Program-made: the position numbers and the translations under genes | In this document: positions 52,385 to 61,771 of the stretch, in pieces | Numbering within the stretch: position 1 is the stretch's first letter | Layout: each line of letters starts with the position of its first letter | From: Halorubellus sp. JP-L1 | Lineage (GTDB): Archaea > Halobacteriota > Halobacteria > Halobacteriales > Natrialbaceae | Length of the DNA stretch: 64,000 nt | Assembly: GCF_011440375.1 (NCBI RefSeq) | Contig: NZ_JAAOIR010000004.1 | Span: 277,203 to 341,202, forward strand | Reading direction: 5' to 3' | Notes under the pieces: model-generated | Told to the model about the DNA's origin: nothing | Seen by the model: the letters and a program-made list of their open reading frames with translations, nothing else | Databases searched by the model: none

Positions 52385-52801
52385 ATGCTCGGACTCACCG
52401 CCACCGTCGACGACGAACCGCTCGCCAGACGACGCCGCGACCGCCGCCTGTTCGGCGGTCTCGTCGCCGCAGCTATGCTCTCGTTCATCACGCTCGACTA
52501 CCTCGGCCGGCCCATCGTCGCGGTCGCCGCGTATTGGACGTTCGTCGTCGGCGCCGCCACCGTCGTCTACCGGAGCGACGCCATCATGGACGAACGCGAC
52601 CTCGCACTCGAACGCATCACGAGCCTTCGCGCCATCCAGGTCGTCGGTGCCGCGCTCGTCGTCCTCGGGCCCGGCATCGGTGCGCTCTCGGAGGCGGGCA
52701 TCTACGACGCGCCGCCGGTCGTCGACGGCGTCCTCTTCGGGTGGGTCGCCGTGTTCGTCGTCTGGGGGGTCGCGTACGGCGCGACGCGACTCCAGCGATG
52801 A
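52385..52801 (+). CDS. DUF2178-type membrane protein, copy 2
   Basis: A 138-residue paralog of the preceding protein with four transmembrane segments and MDERDLALERITS in the same place. Its stop overlaps the XRE regulator start (ATGA), so membrane protein and regulator are translationally coupled. The pair may form a membrane complex controlling the regulator. Confidence 0.75.
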   Translation: MLGLTATVDDEPLARRRRDRRLFGGLVAAAMLSFITLDYLGRPIVAVAAYWTFVVGAATVVYRSDAIMDERDLALERITSLRAIQVVGAALVVLGPGIGALSEAGIYDAPPVVDGVLFGWVAVFVVWGVAYGATRLQR

Positions 52802-52998
52802 AGAACCACGTCCGCGAATACCGGACCGACGCCGACATGAGCCAGGCCGACCTCGCCGCGGCCGTCGACGTCAGCCGCCAGACGATCAACTCGATCGAGC
52901 GCGAGCGGTACGACCCGTCGCTCGAACTCGCGTTGAAGCTCGCCGACCACTTCGACTGCCTCGTCGAGGACCTGTTCGAACTCGACGACACCGACTGA
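52798..52998 (+). CDS. XRE-family small regulator
   Basis: A 66-residue single-domain helix-turn-helix protein: DMSQADLAAAVDVSRQTINS is the HTH and ERERYDPSLELALKLADHFD the following helices, ending DLFELDDTD. This type (YozG-like) represses its own operon. The tandem GTAAAG palindromes upstream of the operon are its likely target. A 21-bp repeat overlaps its 3' end. Confidence 0.88.
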   Translation: MKNHVREYRTDADMSQADLAAAVDVSRQTINSIERERYDPSLELALKLADHFDCLVEDLFELDDTD

Positions 52999-53052
52999 CC
53001 ACTCACCGAGACCGACTGACCACTCACCGAGACCGACTGACCACTCACCGAG
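52990..53052 (+). repeat. 21-bp tandem repeat overlapping a stop codon
   Basis: Three copies of ACCGACTGACCACTCACCGA(G) at 52990, 53011 and 53032. The first includes the TGA of the XRE gene; the rest is intergenic, and the unit would re-create the stop in each copy. Confidence 0.85.
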
Positions 53053-53068
53053 ACTCGTTCGCCAATCC

Positions 53069-53785
53069 ATGTCCGACGCACACACCACCGCGTCCGGAGT
53101 CGCATCGCTCGCCAGCTCGCTCGTCGCAGTCGCCGCCGGAGCCAGCGTGCTCTGGGTCGTCGTCGAGTTCGCGATCCGACGCGGCCTCACCGCGCCCATC
53201 GGCGACGCCCTCGGAACGACGGCAGCGGGGTCCGCCGTCACGCTCGCACTCACCGGCGTCGTCCTCGCACCGACCATCGCGTACCTCGGGACGCGCGTCG
53301 ACGTCCACCCCGCCGACTGGGGGCTCTCGCTCTCCGTGCGAGGCGTCCTGGAGGGCGTCGGGGCGGTCGTCGCGTACTACGCGTTCGTCGTCACCGCGTC
53401 GGTCGTCGCCGTCGCCGCGTTCGGGGTCGACCCGGCCGCCGGCACGAGCGGGTTCGGCTTCGACGGGCCGACGTGGGCGCTCGCGGCCCTCCTCGTCGCG
53501 AACGGCGTCCTCGCGCCCATCGCGGAGGAGGTCGCGTGGCGCGGCGTCGTCCAGACCGCACTCACCGAAGCCGTCGGCGTCGCCGCCGCCATCGCCGTCA
53601 CCGCCGTCGTGTTCGCCGCGAAGCACGTCGTCGTCGACTTCGCCGCACCACCGCTGCGCGTCGCCAGCCTCGTCTTCCTCGCGGTCGCGTTCGGCGTCCT
53701 CCGACACCGCAACGGCACCGGGAGCGCGATCGTCGCGCACGTCCTCGCGAACACCACCGCGACCGTCGGGCTCCTCCTGGCCTGA
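53069..53785 (+). CDS. CPBP-family intramembrane metalloprotease
   Basis: A 238-residue protein with about eight membrane segments. CPBP motifs are EEVAWRGVVQ (EExxxR), AAKHVVVDF (FxxxH-like, with K-H) and HVLANTTA (HxxxN). It follows the DUF2178-XRE operon by 70 bases and is probably co-transcribed. Substrate unknown; it may cut one of the preceding membrane proteins, which is inference. Confidence 0.85.
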   Translation: MSDAHTTASGVASLASSLVAVAAGASVLWVVVEFAIRRGLTAPIGDALGTTAAGSAVTLALTGVVLAPTIAYLGTRVDVHPADWGLSLSVRGVLEGVGAVVAYYAFVVTASVVAVAAFGVDPAAGTSGFGFDGPTWALAALLVANGVLAPIAEEVAWRGVVQTALTEAVGVAAAIAVTAVVFAAKHVVVDFAAPPLRVASLVFLAVAFGVLRHRNGTGSAIVAHVLANTTATVGLLLA

Positions 53786-53802
53786 CGCGAGGCTCAGCCC
53801 GA

Positions 53803-53850
53803 CTCCTCGTTCTCCCCGCACCCCTCGTTCTCCCCGCACCCCTCTTTCTC
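53803..53850 (+). repeat. 18-bp tandem repeat
   Basis: CTCCTCGTTCTCCCCGCA, CCCCTCGTTCTCCCCGCA and a third diverged copy (CCCCTCTTTCTCCTCG) follow the CPBP gene stop. Confidence 0.7.
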
Positions 53851-53970
53851 CTCGTTGCCGCGCGCCCGGTCGTCGCGGTCGCGTCCACGCGTGAGCCCTG
53901 CCGTGCTGTGGGCGAGTAGCCCCAGGGGGTGCCCAAACCGTTACGGAACGGGGGGTCGTTGCGTTCGCGT

Positions 53971-54399
53971 ATGGCGACGCGGACGCGATTGACGAGCGTG
54001 GAGTCGGTGCACGAGGAGGGGTCGTTCCTGTTCGCGGTGCGCGACGAGTACGGCGAGGACGGCGAGGTGGTCGTGGTGCCGTGCGAGGACGAGGTCGCCG
54101 CGTTCCGGAACTACTGCATGCACGAGACCGACCAGCGACTGGCGCGCGAGGGCATCGGCGCGGTCGTGCGGGACGGCGAGATGATCTGTCCCCGGCACGG
54201 GTCGACGTTCGACACGTGTTCGGGGGACTGCGACAACGGGAAGGCGGCCGGGATGACGCTCGCGGACGTGGACGTGACCGTCGAGGACGGCCAGGTGTAC
54301 CTCGTGGACGACGACCTGACGTACCTCTACGAGGGCGCCGTGCAGGACGAGGACGACGACGATGGGATGCCGTCGTCGACGTCCCACATCAACCTCTGA
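53971..54399 (+). CDS. Rieske-type 2Fe-2S protein
   Basis: A 142-residue soluble Rieske ferredoxin. Cluster ligands: box I NYCMHETD (C-x-H) and box II CPRHGSTFDTCSG (C-x2-H). No signal or transmembrane helix, so it is a cytosolic carrier or oxygenase component. The C-terminal 30 residues are acidic and disordered. The preferred ATG at 53971 puts the first beta strand near the N-terminus. Confidence 0.85.
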   Translation: MATRTRLTSVESVHEEGSFLFAVRDEYGEDGEVVVVPCEDEVAAFRNYCMHETDQRLAREGIGAVVRDGEMICPRHGSTFDTCSGDCDNGKAAGMTLADVDVTVEDGQVYLVDDDLTYLYEGAVQDEDDDDGMPSSTSHINL

Positions 54400-54511
54400 G
54401 GGGAGTGGTTCCCGGGCGTCGCTGGACGTCCCTTCCTCGGCCGAGGCGCAAGTCGGTGTTACTGGCCAGTGTGACCAGTCAGTGTAACTCAAATCGTGCG
54501 GTCGCTCCGGA

Positions 54512-55267
54512 TCAGTCCGCGCGGTCGGTCCCGGACTCCATCCCGGACTGCATGAACTGTGCGAGGATGCGGCCGATGCGGGAGTCTCCGGTCCACATCG
54601 CTTCCTCGTCGACGGGTTCGTCGTCTGTCTCGACGGCGAGGAGGACGGTGCTGTCGTCGACCATGAGCGCGCGACCCGCGAAGACGGCGGGGTTGTCCTC
54701 GGACATCACGACGACGCGGACCAGGTCGTCGGCGAACGCGTCGCGGACGCCGGGGTCGGCGGTGAGGACGGTGACGGCGCAGTCGGCAGCGGCCTCGCGG
54801 AGGGCGTCGGCGACGTCCGCGGAGAGGGAGGTCTGGACTGGGGCGACGAGGACGACGGCGAGTTCGGCTTCGCGGACGAGTGCCGCGATGCGGTCGTCGA
54901 TGGGTTGCCGGCCGCGGAGCGTCGAGACGTCCTGGCCGGACCCGTGGTCGGTCTCGGTCGCGCGGATCCCTTCGAGGTTCTCGAACGCCCTGTCGTGCTC
55001 GCGCTCGATGCGTTCGGCGAGGATTCCGCGGGCGGTGTCGAGGGCGACTGGCCGGTACCGCTTGGGCGAGGACTCGACGACCTCGACGAGGCCGCGGTCG
55101 GCGAGTTCGTCGGCGGTCCCGTACACCTGCGAGCGCGGGACCTCGGACTGGTCGCTGACGGCCTGGGCGGTGCCGCCGCCGAGTTCGTGGAGGGCGACGA
55201 ACACGCGCGCCTCGTAGTTCGGGAGGCCGAGCCGTTCGAGTGCCGTGACGGCGTCCTGTGCGCTCAT
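54512..55267 (-). CDS. TrmB-family transcription regulator
   Basis: A 251-residue regulator: N-terminal TrmB winged helix (ALERLGLPNYEARVFVALHE, then AVSDQSEVPRSQVYGTADEL) and a C-terminal sensor domain. It is divergent from the RND exporter at 55421, and the perfect TGTTGTAG-N4-CTACAACA palindrome lies in the shared region next to the exporter's TATA box. It most likely represses the exporter until a ligand binds. Confidence 0.88.
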   Translation of the reverse strand: MSAQDAVTALERLGLPNYEARVFVALHELGGGTAQAVSDQSEVPRSQVYGTADELADRGLVEVVESSPKRYRPVALDTARGILAERIEREHDRAFENLEGIRATETDHGSGQDVSTLRGRQPIDDRIAALVREAELAVVLVAPVQTSLSADVADALREAAADCAVTVLTADPGVRDAFADDLVRVVVMSEDNPAVFAGRALMVDDSTVLLAVETDDEPVDEEAMWTGDSRIGRILAQFMQSGMESGTDRAD

Positions 55268-55370
55268 GGTTCGTCCTGAATGGCGAGTTCGGCCGAGGTG
55301 GCAGCCTCGCCTGTCGTTCGCGTTGCTTCGGCGCGCGGTGGTATCAGTCCCGCGGTCCAACGACGACGTT

Positions 55371-55390
55371 TGTTGTAGGATTCTACAACA
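55371..55390. promoter_or_regulatory. perfect 8-4-8 palindromic operator
   Basis: TGTTGTAG-GATT-CTACAACA, directly next to the CTTATTT TATA box (55391-55397) and 31-50 bases before the exporter ATG. Its position over the TFB-recognition element suggests repression by the divergently encoded TrmB protein. Confidence 0.8.
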
Positions 55391-55420
55391 CTTATTTCGA
55401 TCGGGCCGTTACGTCGAGGC

Positions 55421-58051
55421 ATGACGCTCCCGGAGCGGTACGCCGACCTCGTGACGACCTACAGCAAGACGGTGGTCGCGGTGATGCTCGTCGCGACGCT
55501 CGTCGTCGGCGCGGGCGCAGCGAACGTCGACGGCGGGCTCTCGATCACGAGCTTCGAGAGCGACTCCACGGAGGCCGAGAAGCTCGACTACGCCGAGGCG
55601 AACTTCGCGACCGACGGCGAGAACGCGACCGTCGTCCAGGTCGTCGTCCGCGGCGACGACGTCCTCTCGAAGGCGTCGCTGCTGTCGACGCTGCGCTTCC
55701 AGCGGTCGCTCCGCGAGGACCCCGACGTGAACCCGACGCTCCGGGAACGCCAGCCGGTCGTCGGCCTGTCGAACGTCGTCGCAACGGCGGCCATACGCGC
55801 CGAAGCCGCACGGAACGGGAGCGCCGCCACCGGCGGCGAGGGTGATGCGGGCGCCGGTGCGGGCGGCGATGGTGGAGACGGCGGTACCGAGGGGGCGCCG
55901 CCTCGGCAGCCGTCGCTCGACGAGCAGATCGCGCAGCTCGAGGCGATGTCCGAGGCGGAGGTGGAGGCGGTCGTCGAGCGCGTCCTCGACCCGTCCCGGG
56001 AGGCCAGGGGGCCGGTCGATCCGTACGCGTTCCTGTCGACGGACTACGAGCCCGGGTCGACGACGGCGTCGGGTCGGATCACGTTCGTGTTCCAGGACAC
56101 GGGCGGGGCGGCGACCGACGACCTCCCGCCGGCCGTGACGGAGGCGCAACTCGAGATCCGCGACCGGGCGGCCGAGGAGATCCGGCCCGAGGCGTTCGCG
56201 TTCGGCGTCGGCATCGTCGACGAGGAGGCCGGGGCCGCGACCGGCGAGAGCTTCGCGATCATCTCGCCCGTCGCGCTCCTCCTCATCGTCGCACTCCTCG
56301 GGCTCGCGTACCGGGACGTCCTCGACGTCGTCCTCGGGCTCGCCGGCGTCGTGCTCGTCCTCGCCTGGATGGGCGGCGCGATGGGGTGGCTCGGCATCGG
56401 CGTCACCCAGCTCATCATCGCCGTCCCCTTCCTCCTCGTCGGGTTGAGCATCGACTACGCGCTCCACGTCGTGATGCGGTACCGCGAAGCGCAGGTCGAC
56501 GACCCCGCCATCTCGCCGACGGTCGCGATGCGGCGCGGACTCGCTGGGGTCGTGGTCGCCATCGGCGCGGCGACGTTCTCGACCGCGGTCGGGTTCGGGT
56601 CGAACGTCGTCAGCCCGATCGTTTCCATCCAGCAGTTCGGGACGGTCGCCGCGGTCGGCATCGTCTCCGCGTTCCTCGTCTTCGGCGTGCTCCTCCCGCC
56701 GCTGAAGCTCGAGCTGGAGGAGGTCGCCGAACGCGTTGGGCTCTCGCGCGAGAAGCGACCGTTCGGTCGCGGCGGCGTCGCCGGCCGCGCGCTCGGCGTC
56801 GGCGCGACGGTCGCGCGCCGGGCGCCCGTCGTCGTCGTCGCGGTCGCGGTCGTCCTGAGCGCGGGCGGTGCGGTCGCCGCCACCGACATCGATACCTCGA
56901 TCGACCAAGTGGACTTCCTCCCGCGGGACACGCCGGAGTGGATGTCGTCGCTGCCGGAACCGTTCCGGCCGAGCGACTACTCGCTGCGCTCGAACGCGAT
57001 GTACATCAACGACGAGTTCGTGCAGTCCCGCGACCAGTCCCGGGCGATACTCCTCGTCGAAGGGTCGGTCACGGACTCGGACACTCTCGAGCGACTGGTC
57101 GCGGCCGAACGCGACCTCTCGAACACGTCCTCGGCGGTGACGCTCGCCGACGGCGGCCTCCGCGTGGACGGTCCCCTCCAGGTCGTCGAGCGGACCGCTG
57201 CCGAGAACGAGACCGTCGCGGCGGTCGTCGACCGGAACGACGTTAACGGCGACGGCGTCCCCGACCGGAACCTGTCCGCGGTGTACGACGCGGTCTACCG
57301 CGCGAACCCCGACGCGGCGAAGGCAACGATCTACCGCGAGGACGGCGAGTACCGCGCGCTCCGCGTGAGCGTCGCGCTCGCCGGTGGCGCGGACACCGGC
57401 ACGGTCACCGCGGAGATGCGGACGGTCGCCGCGACTCTGGAGCGCGGCAGCGACCTGACCGCGACGGCAACGGGCGCGCCCATCGTGCAGGAACTCGTCC
57501 AGCGCGGGCTCCTGGTGACGCTCGTGCAGGGATTCGCGATCACGTTCGGCGTCATCGTCGCGTTCCTCACTGCGATCTTCTGGCGGCGGTACGGCACGCT
57601 CAGCCTCGGCGCGGTCGTGATGACGCCGGTCGTGCTCGCGCTCTCGTGGCTGTTCGCGACGATGTACCTCGCGGGCATCTCGTTCAACACGGAGACCGCG
57701 ATCATCGCGTCCATCGCGATCGGCGTCGGCGTGGACTACGCCATTCACATCGGCGAACGGTACGTCGAGGAACTCCGGAGCACCGGCGAGGCCGTGCCCG
57801 CGCTCGAACGCACGCTCGCGGGGACTGGCGGCGCGCTCCTCGCGAGCGCCACGTCGACCGCCGGCGGGTTCGGCGTCCTGCTGCTTGCGCTCGTCCCCAG
57901 CCTCCAGCGGTTCGGGTTCGTGACTGCGACCGCGATCGCGTACGCGTTCGTCGCGAGCGTGCTCGTCCTCCCGAGCCTCCTCGTGCTCTGGACGCGGCAC
58001 GCGGACGTCGACCTCGAGCGAACGGTAGCGGCCGCTCCAGACGACGACTGA
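55421..58051 (+). CDS. RND/MMPL-family exporter
   Basis: An 876-residue transporter with two repeated halves, each with one large extracytoplasmic loop and a bundle of membrane helices (about 285-430 and 700-860), for about 12 segments in total. DYALHVVMRYREA and DYAIHIGERYVEEL are the matching proton-relay helices of MMPL/HpnN-type proteins. It exports lipids or hydrophobic compounds in the family. Loop 1 has a Gly/Ala/Asp low-complexity insert (about residues 128-165). Likely repressed by TrmB. Confidence 0.9.
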   Translation: MTLPERYADLVTTYSKTVVAVMLVATLVVGAGAANVDGGLSITSFESDSTEAEKLDYAEANFATDGENATVVQVVVRGDDVLSKASLLSTLRFQRSLREDPDVNPTLRERQPVVGLSNVVATAAIRAEAARNGSAATGGEGDAGAGAGGDGGDGGTEGAPPRQPSLDEQIAQLEAMSEAEVEAVVERVLDPSREARGPVDPYAFLSTDYEPGSTTASGRITFVFQDTGGAATDDLPPAVTEAQLEIRDRAAEEIRPEAFAFGVGIVDEEAGAATGESFAIISPVALLLIVALLGLAYRDVLDVVLGLAGVVLVLAWMGGAMGWLGIGVTQLIIAVPFLLVGLSIDYALHVVMRYREAQVDDPAISPTVAMRRGLAGVVVAIGAATFSTAVGFGSNVVSPIVSIQQFGTVAAVGIVSAFLVFGVLLPPLKLELEEVAERVGLSREKRPFGRGGVAGRALGVGATVARRAPVVVVAVAVVLSAGGAVAATDIDTSIDQVDFLPRDTPEWMSSLPEPFRPSDYSLRSNAMYINDEFVQSRDQSRAILLVEGSVTDSDTLERLVAAERDLSNTSSAVTLADGGLRVDGPLQVVERTAAENETVAAVVDRNDVNGDGVPDRNLSAVYDAVYRANPDAAKATIYREDGEYRALRVSVALAGGADTGTVTAEMRTVAATLERGSDLTATATGAPIVQELVQRGLLVTLVQGFAITFGVIVAFLTAIFWRRYGTLSLGAVVMTPVVLALSWLFATMYLAGISFNTETAIIASIAIGVGVDYAIHIGERYVEELRSTGEAVPALERTLAGTGGALLASATSTAGGFGVLLLALVPSLQRFGFVTATAIAYAFVASVLVLPSLLVLWTRHADVDLERTVAAAPDDD

Positions 58052-58138
58052 CCGCGAACGGTCGAACGCTCGAAGACAGACGGACGGATGGACGTGCCGA
58101 CGACCGATCTGCTGGACGCACCCGCCGCAGTCGGTGGA

Positions 58139-58390
58139 TCAGGTCGCTTCGACGTGGACGCTACCGCCGGCTTCGACGTGCACGTCGTATCCGTGGTACG
58201 TGAAGGAGAGTTCGAGGGAGTCGGTCGCGTCGCTCCGTTCGTTCGACTCGACGAGTGCGTTCAGGAGGTCGCCGTCGAGGACGTCGTACAGTGGGGGGTC
58301 GAGGTCGACCGGCTCCACCCCTTCCTCGTCGGCGACGGCCTGGACGATACGTTGGGTCGTGTCGCCCAAACCCTTGGAATCCACGCTCAT
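58139..58390 (-). CDS. HalOD1 output-domain protein
   Basis: An 83-residue protein made up of one HalOD1 domain (IVQAVADEEGVEPVDLDPPL, then LVESNERSDATDSLELSFTY), a haloarchaea-specific domain often found as an output module in signalling proteins and as short stand-alone copies. GTTTATGC 25-32 bases upstream (minus strand) fits a leaderless promoter. ATG 58393 is an equal alternative. Confidence 0.82.
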   Translation of the reverse strand: MSVDSKGLGDTTQRIVQAVADEEGVEPVDLDPPLYDVLDGDLLNALVESNERSDATDSLELSFTYHGYDVHVEAGGSVHVEAT

Positions 58391-58628
58391 CACGTCCTAT
58401 TTGCCGAGGTTCGAGCATAAACATTCGGCCTACTACGCATCTATCCCGCCGGGAAATAACGTCTGACGCAGGTCGGACGTCCAAGCGTGGTGTGTAATCA
58501 TTGGTCGTGTTACTCGTCGTTGCGGGAGGCCTTTCGATCGGCGAACTCTCTGAACTGGCGTCGACTACTCTACTCTCAACTGAGCGGTCACGGCGATCTC
58601 GTGCACGGAGAACGCCCCAACGCGTCGT

Positions 58629-59453
58629 TCACGTCGTCTCGGTCCGCTGGGCGAAGTTCCCGGCGGTGTCCGTCGCGGTCACCGTCAACTCGTAGGTCTC
58701 GTTCGTTACGTCGTAACTCGCGTCGTCGGGCTGTACGACGACGGCGGGATCGTTCCCGGATCCTTTCCGCGTGAACTGCGTGCCACCGATTTCGTCGTAC
58801 GTCTTCGTCCCGACAGTCGTCCCCGAGCTTTGCTCGATTATCTCCAGTTCGACGGTGTCGAGGTCGTAGTTCGTGCTCGACGCTTCCAGGGTCTTGATCG
58901 TCCACTCGTCGGCCGACTGGTTCACTCCGAACTGGTTGAGTTTGTCGATAGAGACCTCGCCACTCGTGTTCCCGGCCTGTACTGTCGTTTGCCGGCCGAT
59001 GTCAAAGGAGAGCTTCGAGCCGTTCCGACCGATGCTGAACGGCACCGTCGTCCCGTCGGGCTCGCTAGAGTCGATGTCTACGGACTTCGACACGCCTGGG
59101 TCTATCGTGAGCGACACCGGCGAATTGGGACCGTTCGGACCGTACAGTGTCCCCTGATTGGGGTCGTCGAGCGAGACGTTCATGGTGAGCGTTCGACTGG
59201 CGTTGTTCGTGATCTCCACGAGCAGTTCCTGGTTGTTCTTCTTCACCGAGTCCGCAACGAGCAACCCGAGGAGTGCACCGTCAGTGTCGCCGGCGACGTT
59301 CATCGAGGACTGACGATTCATGACCGCTGACGTGTACGCGGACGGCTGGATGACGTTCAGTCCCAGACCGATGCCGGCGACGCTCGTGGCGGCGGCTGCC
59401 AGCAGGCGCCGGCGGCCGGTTCGATCGGTCTTCCGTGGGCGTCGTCGTGGCAT
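58629..59453 (-). CDS. secreted surface protein of the signal-peptidase operon
   Basis: A 274-residue exported protein. A basic N-terminus and hydrophobic stretch (RRRLLAAAATSVAGIGLGLN) form the signal. The rest is a beta-rich, Asn/Thr/Ser-rich extracellular domain (ITNNASRTLTMNVSLDDPNQ), possibly Ig-like at the C-terminus (YDVTNETYELTVTATD). Last gene of the four-gene minus-strand operon; exported likely via the dedicated peptidase. No family name assigned. Confidence 0.72.
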   Translation of the reverse strand: MPRRRPRKTDRTGRRRLLAAAATSVAGIGLGLNVIQPSAYTSAVMNRQSSMNVAGDTDGALLGLLVADSVKKNNQELLVEITNNASRTLTMNVSLDDPNQGTLYGPNGPNSPVSLTIDPGVSKSVDIDSSEPDGTTVPFSIGRNGSKLSFDIGRQTTVQAGNTSGEVSIDKLNQFGVNQSADEWTIKTLEASSTNYDLDTVELEIIEQSSGTTVGTKTYDEIGGTQFTRKGSGNDPAVVVQPDDASYDVTNETYELTVTATDTAGNFAQRTETT

Positions 59454-59471
59454 CTGTGAGTTACCTCGTCG

Positions 59472-60620
59472 TCATTCGCCCGGACGGTCGGTCGAGTCGC
59501 TCGCAGTGAACGTCTCGGAGTTCGGGAACTCCGTCTCCTCCAGGTCCTCCTTCCGGAGGCCGAACAGCTCCGTGCTCCCGGCGTCCTCGCCGACGTCGGG
59601 CGTGAACTTGTACATCACGTCGTCGTCGACGACGATGTACTCCTCTACGGGGCGGTGGAAGAGCACGCGCTGGTTCGTGTCGATCGCGAGGTTCACGAGG
59701 TCGTTGAGGTTCGTCACCTCGACGGTGTTCACGTCGCCCTGGGGCGTGTACGACTCGACCTCGGTCACCCAGTCCCGGAACCGCTGCCACTGGATCTCGC
59801 GAGCGACCGCGTTCGCGTCGATGTTCCGGTTCCCGACCGTGGTCGCGACGCCGAACGCGAGCGAGGACAGGAGTGCGACGAGCGCGAGCCAGTTCAAGAA
59901 CTGGGACATCCCACCGCTGGCGTCGGCGGGTGCGCCGGGTCGATGGGTCGCGCGCTCGCTCCCGGTGGGGAGCGCGTACAGGTTCCCGATTGGCTCGACG
60001 GCGCCACCGGTCTCGATGGTGCGCGTGACCGTTCCACCGGTCGCCGGCTCGTAGGAGTACGTCGCCGCCGTCGCGATTGACACCGACACGGACACGCCGT
60101 TACCGAACTCCGCCTCGAGGTCGTCCCGGGTCGCGAACACGTCCTCGATGGGGAGGTCGGCGCTCACGTTCGCCTGCGACCCCGGCTTGTCCGCGACGGC
60201 GATGACGACGTCCTTCGTGTAGAACGCGTCACCGCTGTCCGTGGATCGCGTGGCGGTGTACGTGACGGTCACGTTGAGCGATTCGAGCCGGCCGTGGTCG
60301 ATGCTCGCAGCCGCCGTCACGGTCGGGTCGCTCGCGTTCGATCGCGGGTACAGCGAGGTGTCCCGGAGCGTCTCGCCGGCGTCGTAGGCGTCGGTGTCGT
60401 TCCGGACGGTGACGGTCGCGTGCTGTTCGACGCTCGCCGCGTGGAACGACAACGCCTCCTCGTCGTCGTCGGCGAGCGGGCTGAGCGCGCTCGCGTCCGT
60501 GACGAATCCCGTCGCGAGCATCGTCGTGCTCAGAAGCGCGACGACGATGCACGCGACCACGATCGCTCGCGTGTTGGTCGCGACCGCGTGCTTGAATCGC
60601 AACCACGAGTACGACTCCAT
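59472..60620 (-). CDS. DUF5305 family membrane protein
   Basis: A 382-residue protein with an N-terminal transmembrane helix (about 20-40), a large extracytoplasmic beta domain (about 70-235), a second helix (about 245-265) and a cytosolic domain ending in an acidic tail. The architecture and gene context (signal peptidase neighbour) fit DUF5305. It may help assemble or anchor the secreted proteins. Start M at 60620 (MESYSW) or one codon upstream. Confidence 0.78.
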   Translation of the reverse strand: MESYSWLRFKHAVATNTRAIVVACIVVALLSTTMLATGFVTDASALSPLADDDEEALSFHAASVEQHATVTVRNDTDAYDAGETLRDTSLYPRSNASDPTVTAAASIDHGRLESLNVTVTYTATRSTDSGDAFYTKDVVIAVADKPGSQANVSADLPIEDVFATRDDLEAEFGNGVSVSVSIATAATYSYEPATGGTVTRTIETGGAVEPIGNLYALPTGSERATHRPGAPADASGGMSQFLNWLALVALLSSLAFGVATTVGNRNIDANAVAREIQWQRFRDWVTEVESYTPQGDVNTVEVTNLNDLVNLAIDTNQRVLFHRPVEEYIVVDDDVMYKFTPDVGEDAGSTELFGLRKEDLEETEFPNSETFTASDSTDRPGE

Positions 60621-60719
60621 CACTGGCGGCCACCTCCGACGGTCGCGCTCGAGTCTCGTGTACGCGGAGCTGTCTCGTGGGCGACCGGCGTGACAGTGGG
60701 GCGTCGTCTCTGTGTCATC

Positions 60720-61760
60720 TTACTTGAAGTCTGGCGTGTCGGGTTCCGTCCGTCGCCGACGTCGCTGGATGGCGTTCCGGCTCGCGCGCAGCGGCAGTCG
60801 CGGGTCGATGAACAGCAGCGCGCCGACGAGGACGGTCCCGCCGATGGGGAGCGCGGCCGCGAACCCGGCGACGACGGGGTGGACGTCGACGAGCGCCGCG
60901 AGCACCGGCTTCGGGAGGGTCGCCGGGAACGAGTACACCGTGATGGTGCCGCGATGCACGCGTGGGCCGTCCGCGGGCTCGTTCACGACGGTCACCGTCC
61001 GCGTGCCGTCGCCGGTGGCCTCGACGGAGCGGATGCTGAGGTCGCCGTCTGCCTCCGCGACCGTCTGCAGTCCCCAGATGGCTGGCGACGACACCTCGAT
61101 GGTTCGTTCGCCGACGTCGCCGGGCTGGACGATGGCGGGATTCTCGTCGGTCGCGGTCGTCGTCGTCAGGATCTCCGCGGTCGCGCTCGCCGGCGCCGCG
61201 ACCGAGACGGCGGGGATCACGACGAGGAGCGCGACGGCGAGCACGACGACGTGCACGCGGAGTGGGACGGAGGCGACGGTCTCGCGGACCGCCTGTCCGC
61301 CAGTTGTGGTGTACAGGAGCGACGCCCCGAGGAGCGCCCAGACGCCGAACGCGAACGCGGGGTTCGTCAGGACGAGGCCGGCGTACGGTATCACGAGCGG
61401 CTGCCCGAGTATCGTCGGGACCGTCCCGTACACCTGCTCCGGCGACACCGGCGGGTCGCCCGCTGCCTGGTCGGTCGCCGCGTTCGCGTCCCCTTGCGTC
61501 AGGAACGCGTCGCCGTCGGCCGTCCGGTCGACGAGCCGATGCAGTACCGCTTGATCGCGCGTCGGCGTCTCGAACAGCGCGACGTCGCCGACGGTCGGCT
61601 CGGTGTCGAGTACGACCACGAGCGAGTGCGTCTGCGCCGTCGGCACCATACTTCCGGAGTCGGGGGTCGCAATGACGACGGGCGCGATACCCGGCGCTAT
61701 CGCACCGAGCGTCAACACCACCCCGAACGCCATCACGGCGAGTACCGCACCCCGGTTCAT
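60720..61760 (-). CDS. SipW-like S26 signal peptidase
   Basis: A 346-residue archaeal/ER-type signal peptidase. The nucleophile is in DSGSMVPT and the general base is His in AVLHRLVD (Ser-His rather than bacterial Ser-Lys). About five more hydrophobic segments follow. Its location amid secreted-protein genes suggests it processes them, as SipW does TasA in Bacillus. Starts 11 bases after the upstream secreted-protein stop. Confidence 0.88.
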   Translation of the reverse strand: MNRGAVLAVMAFGVVLTLGAIAPGIAPVVIATPDSGSMVPTAQTHSLVVVLDTEPTVGDVALFETPTRDQAVLHRLVDRTADGDAFLTQGDANAATDQAAGDPPVSPEQVYGTVPTILGQPLVIPYAGLVLTNPAFAFGVWALLGASLLYTTTGGQAVRETVASVPLRVHVVVLAVALLVVIPAVSVAAPASATAEILTTTTATDENPAIVQPGDVGERTIEVSSPAIWGLQTVAEADGDLSIRSVEATGDGTRTVTVVNEPADGPRVHRGTITVYSFPATLPKPVLAALVDVHPVVAGFAAALPIGGTVLVGALLFIDPRLPLRASRNAIQRRRRRTEPDTPDFK

Positions 61761-61771
61761 GAGGTGCCCGT

